DNA of 64,000 nt from the NCBI GenBank assembly GCA_947628795.1, contig CANRBF010000001.1, positions 124,001 to 188,000 of the forward strand, read 5' to 3'. How positions within the stretch are numbered: position 1 is the stretch's first letter; every line of letters starts with the position of its first letter. Positions 1 through 6,681 of the stretch are shown here, piece by piece. Below the pieces are notes generated by a model. It was not told where the DNA came from. It ran no database searches and was given only the letters and a program-made list of their open reading frames with translations. The stretch comes from an uncultured Monoglobus sp. (lineage in GTDB: Bacteria > Bacillota > Clostridia > Monoglobales > Monoglobaceae). Position numbers and translations under genes: made by a program.

Positions 1-408
1 TATATCTCACAGGTTGCGGTCGGCAAGCTGCCCAAGCTGGGAATTTTCGGAAATGACTATCCGACGCCGGACGGCACCTGCGTTCGAGACTATATCCATG
101 TTGTCGATCTTGCCAAAGGCCATGCCAAGGCCATAGACTACGCGGCGGCGCACAAGGGCGTCGAGGCGTTCAACCTGGGCACGGGCGTGGGTTACAGCGT
201 GCTTGACATAGTAAAGAGCTTTATCAAAGTCAACGATATTGACTTAAATTACGAGATGCAGCCGCGCCGTCCCGGCGATATTCCCGAGTGTTACTCCGAC
301 CCGACAAAGGCGGAGCGCTGTCTGGGCTGGAAGGCCGAGCTCACTATAGAGGACATGTGCCGAGACACTTGGAACTGGCAAAAAAACAATCCCAACGGTT
401 TAAATTAA
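1..408 (+). CDS. galE: UDP-glucose 4-epimerase, C-terminal part (5' end outside window)
   Basis: Frame 1 is open from the first base, so the gene begins upstream of the window. The visible 135 residues are the C-terminal part of an extended SDR epimerase: an [19 protein letters not shown] stretch, then FNLGTG and RRPGDI, all typical of bacterial GalE (interconversion of UDP-glucose and UDP-galactose in the cytoplasm). It ends at TAA 406-408, three bases before an inverted repeat that probably terminates it. The next gene lies on the opposite strand and converges on it. Identity of the family is firm; other UDP-sugar epimerase specificities cannot be excluded from this fragment. Confidence 0.93.
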   Translation, partial: YISQVAVGKLPKLGIFGNDYPTPDGTCVRDYIHVVDLAKGHAKAIDYAAAHKGVEAFNLGTGVGYSVLDIVKSFIKVNDIDLNYEMQPRRPGDIPECYSDPTKAERCLGWKAELTIEDMCRDTWNWQKNNPNGLN

Positions 409-410
409 AC

Positions 411-435
411 AAGGCGGAGCAATTTGCTCCGCCTT
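411..435. terminator. Bidirectional terminator between galE and the convergent gene
   Basis: Perfect 10-bp inverted repeat AAGGCGGAGC / GCTCCGCCTT around a 5-base loop AATTT. It lies between two convergent genes. There is no long T tract on the plus side; the minus side has a TTGTTTAATTT run. Confidence 0.7.
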
Positions 436-462
436 GCGCGTATATTAAATATATGACCGAAC

Positions 463-1722
463 TTAGCCGGAGATCTCGATCGAGATCGCGTATGACTGGG
501 GCGGAATACTGCGGGTCTCGGCCGTTTCGCGCACGCCCGTTATTTTTGTGCCGACCGTCAGGTCGTCGATTTTATAAACTCTTTTGTCAAGACCGTGGGT
601 GATTTTTGTGCCGTCGTCAACGTTCAGCGCTCTGGCCGTTCCGTTTTCGTCGATCACGATCTGACCTGCCTCGATGTTCTGCTCGGTGATGGTTCCGCTG
701 AACTCGGCGCTGTCGATGGTCTCAACATAGGGGAGGCCGACCGAGACAGCTGTGGTCTGAGGCGGTATGCTCATCGTCATGGCCGGGCCGTACTCGACCG
801 AGATTGTGTTTCCCTCGGCGAGATCGGAAAGCACGATGCCGGAGATCTTGGTTTCGTCGGTGATCCTCGCGATAACATCGCCGTGTACCTCGTCCTCAAC
901 TATGATATACTGTCCGTCCTCGTCGCTTTCAAGCGATTTGAATTTCACGATCGTTCCGGGCACGCTGTCGTCGGCCGTTTCGATGGCCGGCGGTATGATC
1001 TTTATCGCGGTGGTTTGGGGCGGAATACTCATCGTCATGGCGAGACCGTACTCGATCTCAAGTTCCGCGCCCTCGGGCAAGGCCGTAAGGTCATAATCCT
1101 CGGGAATAACGATCGTGTCGGAAAACCGAACGATAACCTCGCCGCGCTTCGGATCGTTCACGCTTAAATATATTCCGTCATCGTCGGCTTGAACGGAATT
1201 AAGCGTGACATTAGCGGGTTCGGCGATCGTTACAACATTTTCTTCGCCGATGTAAACCGAGACGCCAAGAACCGATGTCAGCATTTCGAGCGGAACGTAG
1301 GTCACGCTGTCCTGATAGAGATAAGGCGCTGCGGAAAGCTCGGTGTAAGGCATCGCGCTGCTGTTGTACGCCGCCATTTTGTTGTAGTGATAATATCTCA
1401 GATCGCCGATAACCATTCCGACAACGGTCTCGTCGCGCACGCAGTCTATTCCCTGAGTTTCATCGTTCCAAGCGACCGCGTAGCCCATCTGCCCCATGAC
1501 CTCGCGCAGCGGCACGGTCAGAGCTCCGTCACGCTCGATCGCTTGAACATTAAATGTTCCGCCGTTGTGCGCCGCCGCGGGCTCTTGGGATTCGGGGGTT
1601 TGGATCACCGGGCTGCCGCTCAGGTCAAAGGCCGGGGTATCCGCGGCGAAAGCCGAGCCGCAGCTTAAGATCATGCCCGCCGCCGTCAGCGACGCCAGAA
1701 TCTTCTTCGTGTTTTTTCTCAT
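463..1722 (-). CDS. Secreted protein with copper-amine-oxidase-N-like (stalk) domain and three SIPPQ repeats
   Basis: 419 aa if started at the ATG at 1722, which has an AGGAGG-type site (1731-1740) and opens a clear signal peptide ending near AFAAD. The longer open frame up to 1890 runs into the upstream gene and lacks a signal sequence, so it is rejected. Residues about 50-150 resemble the copper amine oxidase N-terminal-like / stalk domain (LTVPLREVMGQMGY, then YVPLEMLTSVLG). The rest is three repeats of about 60-85 residues, each ending in a conserved SIPPQ motif (MSIPPQTTA, MSIPPQTTA, RSIPPQSYA) preceded by a short beta-rich unit with VIVRF/VIARI. Function unknown; probably a cell-surface protein. 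A -10-like TATAAT lies upstream on the minus strand near 1784-1789. Confidence 0.8.
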   Translation of the reverse strand: MRKNTKKILASLTAAGMILSCGSAFAADTPAFDLSGSPVIQTPESQEPAAAHNGGTFNVQAIERDGALTVPLREVMGQMGYAVAWNDETQGIDCVRDETVVGMVIGDLRYYHYNKMAAYNSSAMPYTELSAAPYLYQDSVTYVPLEMLTSVLGVSVYIGEENVVTIAEPANVTLNSVQADDDGIYLSVNDPKRGEVIVRFSDTIVIPEDYDLTALPEGAELEIEYGLAMTMSIPPQTTAIKIIPPAIETADDSVPGTIVKFKSLESDEDGQYIIVEDEVHGDVIARITDETKISGIVLSDLAEGNTISVEYGPAMTMSIPPQTTAVSVGLPYVETIDSAEFSGTITEQNIEAGQIVIDENGTARALNVDDGTKITHGLDKRVYKIDDLTVGTKITGVRETAETRSIPPQSYAISIEISG

Positions 1723-1877
1723 TAATTTTGTCCTCCTTTTTGGCTGAAAATTAAAACAATTACTTTCTATTATCTTAGACTTAATTATACCACAAAAGGT
1801 TGCAAAAATAATCAATATTTCTGCACAAAAAAGCAATAAGGGATTTATATATGTTGCACATACACAGATCCCTCGGT

Positions 1878-2975
1878 TTATTTGTTCCAAATCTGCCTTT
1901 CGCTTTTTATTGTCTCCCCGCTGTCGATCGCTCTGTGAAGCAGTATCGACATATACGCGTCCTGCAGGGCGTCCGCGAGCGGATAGGGCTCGGGAGCGGC
2001 GCCCCTTGAGTATTCCGCGGTTTCCGCCATCATTTCCGTGACCGCGGTCTCATCCTGCGGAAGGCCGCGCAAGCCGAATTTGGGAATATAGATTTTTTCG
2101 CCCTCGAAGGTTATCTCGGTGACTTCCTCGATTCGGGCGAGGCTCGGGTTCGGGTCGCCTGTTTCGATCATACGCGTCTTTATTTTAAGCTCCGACCTAA
2201 CGTCCTCGAATTTATCGTTCAGATAATAAACGGTGTTGTCCGCGATCTCGCCGCGGCGGCCGCGGAGCTTTACCGAATTGTGCCTTATCGGCGAGCGGTA
2301 CTGCTCGGAGTCAAAGTCAAACAGCGCGGTCTTTCCGTTTTCAAATTCGAAAACCGCCACAGTCCTCTTTTTGTTGGCGGTCCTGCCGTCATAGAAGCGC
2401 TCGTATCTGGTGAAGGTCTCGATCGTCGGATATTTATAAATTTTTCCGCGGACCGAAAATCCTACGTCGTGCGAAACATCAAGCAGCGCCCGCGTAAGGC
2501 TCGCGCCGTGGTAGTCGTGCGCCAGCGAGATGTTCAGAAAGTCGGGCCCGCCTATGAGCTTTCGATTTGCGAGCTCGATCAGCGCTTTGTATCGCGGAAA
2601 ACGCGTGAACTGCTCGGCCACAACGAGCTTGCGTCCCGATTGGCGAGCTTTCCACAGCTTGTTCAGGGTCTCGATGTCGAGCGCCGCGGGAGTCTCGCAC
2701 AGCACGGCAGGAACACGCTCGATCCAGTCGAGAGAGACGTTGGCTATCGATGTCTTATTGACCGCCACGACCGCGAAGTCGGGCTCAAAGCTCAGACATT
2801 CCTCGATAGACGTTGTGGTAGGTATATTATTTTCCCGCGACATTTTTTCGGCCTTCTCGGGCGTTCTGCAATACATGGCGCAAAGCTCGAAAATTTCGGG
2901 CAGAGCCTTTGCCGCGCGCGCGTAATAGAGCGACCGCCACCCCGACCCGATAATAATAAATTTATATTTTTGCAT
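1878..2975 (-). CDS. Gfo/Idh/MocA family oxidoreductase-like protein
   Basis: 365 aa. The N-terminus has a Rossmann nucleotide-binding start (KFIIIGSGWRSLYYARA) and continues as a Gfo/Idh/MocA protein: MYCRTPEKAE, then FAVVAVNKTS, then CETPAAL near residues 91-97. In most family members the last motif is EKP, whose lysine is catalytic; here it reads ETP, so redox activity may be lost or altered. A conserved His in LLDVSHDVGF is present. It sits between a GH28 pectinase (upstream) and a surface repeat protein on the same strand, which fits a role in sugar or uronate processing, but the substrate cannot be read from sequence. RBS is poor (GTGATGCAAAATG context). Confidence 0.85.
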   Translation of the reverse strand: MQKYKFIIIGSGWRSLYYARAAKALPEIFELCAMYCRTPEKAEKMSRENNIPTTTSIEECLSFEPDFAVVAVNKTSIANVSLDWIERVPAVLCETPAALDIETLNKLWKARQSGRKLVVAEQFTRFPRYKALIELANRKLIGGPDFLNISLAHDYHGASLTRALLDVSHDVGFSVRGKIYKYPTIETFTRYERFYDGRTANKKRTVAVFEFENGKTALFDFDSEQYRSPIRHNSVKLRGRRGEIADNTVYYLNDKFEDVRSELKIKTRMIETGDPNPSLARIEEVTEITFEGEKIYIPKFGLRGLPQDETAVTEMMAETAEYSRGAAPEPYPLADALQDAYMSILLHRAIDSGETIKSERQIWNK

Positions 2976-3044
2976 TTTGCATCACTTCCGTAATTTATGA
3001 CGGGACAGTTAAAGTTCGTCACAATTTTTTGACAAAATAGGCAG

Positions 3045-3063
3045 GGGCGGATATTATCCGCCC
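3045..3063. repeat. Dispersed 19-bp palindrome GGGCGGATATTATCCGCCC
   Basis: Nine-base arms GGGCGGATA / TATCCGCCC around a single T. The same sequence recurs at 8089, 40582, 42517 (one mismatch), 45659 (one mismatch) and 47519, and degenerate at 40764. Here it stands alone in the 100-base gap between the GH28 gene and the oxidoreductase gene. Confidence 0.85.
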
Positions 3064-3081
3064 GCTTTATTTGCTATTAAA

Positions 3082-4407
3082 TTACATATTGTTTTCCGCG
3101 CCCTCGAGATAGCAGTTCTCGTAATAAATATCATGGATAGACTCGGGATAGCCCTCAAGCGGATTGATCTTGACCGGAGCGCCCGCTCCAATGCAGTTGC
3201 AATTTTTGAAATAAATATTTCTGATCTCGGGGATATCCTCCGGATCGTCGCTCTGAACGACCGGATCCCTGTAGTCCATCAGGTTGTGAACATAGTCCAT
3301 CGTCATGATAACGGGCTGGTTCTTGATGTTTATCATCTGGATATTTTCAAGATAGATATCCTCAACAACGCCGCCGCGGCCCATTGCGCTCTTGAATCTC
3401 ACGCCTATGTCCGAGTCGGTAAAGGTACAGTTCTGCACCAGCACGTTCCGAACTCCGCGCGACATCTCGCTGCCTATAACAAAGCCGCCGTGGCTCTTGC
3501 CCACCTTGCAGTCGTGAACATAAACGTTCTCGCAGGGCTTTTTGAGTTTTCTCGCCTCTCTGTCCTTGCCGGATTTTAAGCAGATGCCGTCGTCGCCGGT
3601 GCGGAAGTCGCAGTTGTGGATATGTACCCTGTTGCAGGAATCCACGTCGATGCCGTCGCCGTTCTGGGCGTAATACGGATTGGTTATGAAAACGTTCCTG
3701 ACGGTCAGATTTTCGCAGAAGTAGGGGTGAACGCTCCATGCGGGCGAGTTCTGAAGGCGCACGCCCTCGATAAGCACGTTATTGCAGTGCCTAAGGCTTA
3801 TCATGACCGGTCTGTAGAAGTCGTAGTACGGAGCGGCAGCCGCGAGCGCTTCCTCGTATGTGGGATAGTCGTCGGGGAAAACCTCGCCCACGTATCTGGC
3901 GTCGTAGATAGATTTGGACGGAACCCAGATCTCGCCGTCATTGCCGTGGATTATGTATTCTGATCTCGCCAGCAGGCGGTCCCACTGTATGTCGGTCATC
4001 TTCCAGCGCTTGACCGGGCGCCAGAGCTGACCGCTGCCGTTTATCGTGCCGCCGCCTGTGATGGCGATGTTTTCGGCATGGTCCGCGGTGATCGGCGACA
4101 CGGTCCTGATCCTCTTGATCCCCTCATAGTCGGTGACGATCAACGGGTAGTCCTCCGGGCTCTTGTCAAATAATATCAGAGCGTTATCGTCAAGATGCAG
4201 CTCGACGCCCGATTTTAGGGTGATCGGAGCGGTGAGCCACACGCCGTCGGGCACGATGACCCTGCCGCCGTGCTCCGCCGCCGCGTCTATAGCCGCCGCG
4301 AAAGCCTTTGTGTTGGCCTCCTTGCTTCCCTGCGCCGCGCCATAATTGATTATATCAAACTCATTGTCCGGAAATGTCGGTATCGTAACGGTAAATTCTT
4401 TAAACAT
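3082..4407 (-). CDS. Glycoside hydrolase family 28 (polygalacturonase-like)
   Basis: 441 aa with no signal peptide, so probably cytoplasmic and acting on imported pectin oligomers. It starts with the typical DIINYGA...NTKAFAAAIDAA segment, then RVIVPDGVWLTAPI, and carries the GH28 catalytic set: NGDGIDVDS near residue 247, GDDGICLKSG near 270, the SHGG (G/S-H-G) motif near 304 and RFKS near 337. These give the three catalytic aspartates, the His and the substrate Arg/Lys pair of family 28. Likely reaction: hydrolysis of alpha-1,4-galacturonosyl links, usually exo-acting in non-secreted members. ATG 4407 has a good AAGGAGGG site. Its promoter diverges from that of the gene at 4554. The downstream same-strand neighbour is a Gfo/Idh-like protein. 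Confidence 0.92.
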   Translation of the reverse strand: MFKEFTVTIPTFPDNEFDIINYGAAQGSKEANTKAFAAAIDAAAEHGGRVIVPDGVWLTAPITLKSGVELHLDDNALILFDKSPEDYPLIVTDYEGIKRIRTVSPITADHAENIAITGGGTINGSGQLWRPVKRWKMTDIQWDRLLARSEYIIHGNDGEIWVPSKSIYDARYVGEVFPDDYPTYEEALAAAAPYYDFYRPVMISLRHCNNVLIEGVRLQNSPAWSVHPYFCENLTVRNVFITNPYYAQNGDGIDVDSCNRVHIHNCDFRTGDDGICLKSGKDREARKLKKPCENVYVHDCKVGKSHGGFVIGSEMSRGVRNVLVQNCTFTDSDIGVRFKSAMGRGGVVEDIYLENIQMINIKNQPVIMTMDYVHNLMDYRDPVVQSDDPEDIPEIRNIYFKNCNCIGAGAPVKINPLEGYPESIHDIYYENCYLEGAENNM

Positions 4408-4442
4408 AATATCCCTCCTTAGGTATGTTTTTATATTTTAGT

Positions 4443-4471
4443 ATTATAGCATATTTGTCGGATAAATGCAA
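4443..4471 (-). promoter_or_regulatory. Sigma-A promoter of the GH28 gene
   Basis: On the minus strand TTGCAT, 17-bp spacer, TATAAT. It is arranged back-to-back with a plus-strand promoter at 4495, so the two genes share a short regulatory region. Confidence 0.7.
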
Positions 4472-4494
4472 TATTTAAAAAACATAATACCAAA

Positions 4495-4523
4495 TTGACA
4501 TATGATGTCCGATATGTTAAAAT
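4495..4523 (+). promoter_or_regulatory. Sigma-A promoter of the AlkZ-related gene
   Basis: TTGACA (4495-4500), 17-bp spacer, TAAAAT (4518-4523), 30 bases before the ATG at 4554. Confidence 0.75.
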
Positions 4524-4553
4524 TATCTAAAATAATATAAAGGAGTGTTTTAT

Positions 4554-5225
4554 ATGCCGCTTTGCGAAGTGCGCTCGCCGGAGGATGTTATAGAGCTGGT
4601 GGAGGAGATCGGCTTTCTGCCTTTTTTCGCGAATGATGTTCCGGGGTTCTCGATCGAGGAATGCTGCCCGCCCGAGCTCTGGTTCTCGGGAGAGGCCGAC
4701 GGTCCGTGGGAATGGAAGGGTCCGATCGCGCGGAGCCTCAGGTGCGTCTACGGCAAATTTTTTAAAGGCAAGGCGATGTTCATAAGCCGCGATTGGTTCC
4801 CGGATTTTGCCAACCTGCGCCGAGACGGCTATGACTTTGACGCGCGGTTTAACGACGGTCTCGCCTCATACAAGGACAGGGAGGTATACGAGGCGATCGC
4901 GGAAAATAAATATCTGCTTTCAAAAGAGCTCAAAAGAATGCTCGACTACCGAAAGGGCGGCAAAAAGGGCTTCGACACGGTGATAACCCGCCTTCAGATG
5001 CAAACCTATGTCTGCATATCCGACTTTGTGTATATGCTTGACAAATTCGGCGCGCCCTACGGCTGGGGCGTTGCGGAATACGCGGCGCCGGAGGCGCTGC
5101 TCGGCGGCGACTTTGTGACCTCGGCGTATCGCCGCGACCCCGAGGAATCGGGAGAGCGCATAGCCCGGCATTTGAAAGCCGTGTTCCCCGATATTTCCGA
5201 TGATAACCTGAAGGCGATAATATAA
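4554..5225 (+). CDS. AlkZ-related protein (uncharacterised)
   Basis: 223 aa from ATG 4554, which is 8 bases after AAGGAG (4540-4545); a GTG at 4545 lies inside that site and is rejected. The protein resembles the short cytoplasmic family often labelled AlkZ-related: VIELVEEIGFLPFF, PELWFSG, DPWEWK-like GPWEWKGPIA, then FISRDWFPDFANLRRDGYDFDAR and LQMQTYVCISDF. Those motifs are shared with winged-helix DNA-glycosylase-like proteins, but no activity is established for the short form. It stands alone with its own promoter. I am fairly sure of the family and do not claim a glycosylase activity. Confidence 0.8.
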   Translation: MPLCEVRSPEDVIELVEEIGFLPFFANDVPGFSIEECCPPELWFSGEADGPWEWKGPIARSLRCVYGKFFKGKAMFISRDWFPDFANLRRDGYDFDARFNDGLASYKDREVYEAIAENKYLLSKELKRMLDYRKGGKKGFDTVITRLQMQTYVCISDFVYMLDKFGAPYGWGVAEYAAPEALLGGDFVTSAYRRDPEESGERIARHLKAVFPDISDDNLKAII

Positions 5226-5232
5226 AAAATTA

Positions 5233-5262
5233 TAGACAAAACCATATTAATTGTGATATAAT
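5233..5262 (+). promoter_or_regulatory. Promoter of the VanX-like lipoprotein gene
   Basis: TAGACA (5233-5238), 18-bp spacer, TATAAT (5257-5262), followed by an AAGGAG site before ATG 5301. Confidence 0.65.
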
Positions 5263-5300
5263 TTATTTGAAGTATTTTACATTAAAAAGGAGTTGACGAA

Positions 5301-6080
5301 ATGAATAAGAAATTGTTTAAGTTATTTGCCGTGATGATCCTGACGCTGGCGCTGACGGCTTGCTCATCGCAGGTTCCGACGCACGAGACGCAGCCTCAGA
5401 CCGAAAACCAAAGCGCGGGTTCAAGCGGAGCCGAAAGTGCGGAAAAGGACGCGTCGGGTTTTGTTTCGCTCGCCGAGGCGGTGCCGGATGTGATCCTTGA
5501 GATAAGATACTATTCCGAGTATAACTTTGTGGGAGACAGGATCGACGGCTATGAGGAGCCCTGCGCCCTCATTTCAAAAGAGGCGGCCGCCGCTCTCGGA
5601 GAGGCAGCCCGAGACGCCAAGGAGCAGGGATACATGCTCAAGATCTACGACGCGTACCGTCCGCAGACCGCGGTCAACGATTTTATCGGCTGGGCCGAGG
5701 ATGTCGACGACACGCGCATGAAGGAGTATTTTTATCCCGAGCTTGACAAGTCCGTGCTGTTCGACCAAGGCTATATCGCCGAGAAGTCGGGCCATAGCCG
5801 CGGAAGCACGGTCGATTTGACGATTTTCGACATGAGCACCGGAAAGGAAGTTGACATGGGCGGAACCTTTGATTATTTCGGAGAGCGCTCGCATCCCGAT
5901 TACGTCGGAGACCTGACCGAGGAGCAGATAAATAACAGGAATATATTAAGAAACATAATGGTTGAGAACGGATTCAAGCCCCTTGACACCGAGTGGTGGC
6001 ATTTCACACTTGAGAACGAGCCCTATCCCGACACATATTTTGATTTTCCGGTAAGCGAGGATTCCGTTCCCGCCGCATAA
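5301..6080 (+). CDS. D-Ala-D-Ala dipeptidase (VanX/DdpX family) lipoprotein
   Basis: 259 aa. A lipoprotein signal peptide ends in the lipobox LTAC (Cys about residue 21), followed by a Ser/Gln/Glu-rich spacer of some 30 residues. The M15D dipeptidase domain starts at VSLAEAVPDVILEIRYYSEYNF. Zinc and catalytic motifs are intact: YDAYRP, SGHSRGSTVDLT (His and Asp ligands) and EWWHF (catalytic Glu and His ligand). The family cleaves D-Ala-D-Ala; an exported, membrane-anchored form more likely recycles or trims cell-wall peptides than confers vancomycin resistance, because no vanH, vanA or vanRS genes are near. Own promoter at 5233; a repeat region follows. Confidence 0.92.
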   Translation: MNKKLFKLFAVMILTLALTACSSQVPTHETQPQTENQSAGSSGAESAEKDASGFVSLAEAVPDVILEIRYYSEYNFVGDRIDGYEEPCALISKEAAAALGEAARDAKEQGYMLKIYDAYRPQTAVNDFIGWAEDVDDTRMKEYFYPELDKSVLFDQGYIAEKSGHSRGSTVDLTIFDMSTGKEVDMGGTFDYFGERSHPDYVGDLTEEQINNRNILRNIMVENGFKPLDTEWWHFTLENEPYPDTYFDFPVSEDSVPAA

Positions 6081-6105
6081 AATGATTAAGTCGTTAAAAA
6101 CGGGC

Positions 6106-6365
6106 GGCGGCGTTTGCCTCGCCCCAAAGGGCGCCTATAATCTGCCTCCTCCCGGGAGGAGGTGGCTGCGGCAAGCCGCAGACGGAGGTGGGAACGTAGG
6201 TACTAGAGAATAGCAACTAGGGACTAGGAACCCCTCTCAGTCTGCTTCGCAGACAGCTCTCCCCAAGGGGCGAGCCTGACATAAACCGTGAGATGTTCCT
6301 AGTTTCTAGTACCTATTTCCTAGTCTCTACGCTGACAGCTCTCCCCAAGGGCGAGCCTTTGAGGC
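6106..6365. repeat. Composite intergenic repeat: variable hairpins plus two heptamer arrays
   Basis: Fills most of the 320-base gap before the tRNA promoter. In order: CCTCCTCCCGGGAGGAGG, hairpin CTGCGGC-AA-GCCGCAG, GACGGAGGTGGGAACGTAG, a heptamer array (6197-6228), CCCCTCTCAG, hairpin TCTGC-TTC-GCAGA, CAGCTCTCCCCAAGGGGCGAGCC, a reverse heptamer array (6295-6329, five units of the form (G/T)TNNCTA), and a second, truncated CAGCTCTCCCCAAGGGCGAGCC. Related elements occur in at least five other gaps of the window. No protein is predicted here. Confidence 0.85.
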
Positions 6366-6403
6366 CTTGTTTTTAAAAAAATAAAATTTTTTAAAAAAAG
6401 CTC

Positions 6404-6432
6404 TTGACAAAAGTTCAAAAAGGCATTATAAT
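6404..6432 (+). promoter_or_regulatory. Consensus sigma-A promoter of the tRNA operon
   Basis: TTGACA (6404-6409), exactly 17 bp, TATAAT (6427-6432), 30 bases before the first tRNA. A perfect consensus, as expected for stable RNA. Confidence 0.92.
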
Positions 6433-6462
6433 GTTAGAGTTGTTTGGCAACGACAGCGACTT

Positions 6463-6546
6463 GCGAGCATGCTGGAACAGGCAGACAGGCACGTTTGAGG
6501 GGCGTGTGCTTATGGCGTGTGGGTTCAAGTCCCACTGCTCGCACCA
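6463..6546 (+). tRNA. tRNA-Leu (anticodon GAG)
   Basis: Acceptor GCGAGCA pairs with TGCTCGC; anticodon stem CACGT/GCGTG encloses loop TTGAGGG, giving anticodon GAG; a long variable arm typical of Leu follows; T arm GTGGG-TTCAAGT-CCCAC; discriminator A and encoded CCA. Decodes CUC/CUU. Confidence 0.95.
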
Positions 6547-6551
6547 TATGA

Positions 6552-6625
6552 TGCCTGATTGTGTAAGGGTAGCACGAGTGACTCTGACTCACTTTGTCTG
6601 GGTTCGAATCCTAGTCAGGCAGCCA
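6552..6625 (+). tRNA. tRNA-Gln (anticodon CTG)
   Basis: Acceptor TGCCTGA/TCAGGCA; anticodon stem AGTGA/TCACT with loop CTCTGAC, anticodon CTG (codon CAG); T arm CTGGG-TTCGAAT-CCTAG; discriminator G; encoded CCA. It follows tRNA-Leu by 5 bases in the same transcript. Confidence 0.95.
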
Positions 6626-6626
6626 T

Positions 6627-6654
6627 AAGCGTCCGGATATTCCGGGCGCTTTTA
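6627..6654 (+). terminator. Rho-independent terminator of the tRNA operon
   Basis: Stem AAGCGTCCGGA / TCCGGGCGCTT (one T-G wobble) with loop TAT, followed by TTTAT. Confidence 0.85.
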
Positions 6655-6681
6655 TGTTTAGAATAAAAGGGAGGCGGGACC

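Noticed and set aside
1723-1890. N-terminal extension of the SIPPQ-repeat protein
   Set aside because: It overlaps the upstream gene, carries the -10 element, and would bury the signal peptide; ATG 1722 has a strong RBS.
5301-6080. Vancomycin resistance cluster
   Set aside because: Only a VanX-like lipoprotein is present; no VanH, ligase or VanRS homologue nearby.
6404-6628. Open frame of 74 codons across the tRNA genes
   Set aside because: It starts in the promoter and spans both tRNAs; the RNA genes explain the sequence.
6626-6681. Fluoride riboswitch before the CLC gene
   Set aside because: The gap holds only the tRNA terminator and an RBS; no room and no matching sequence.
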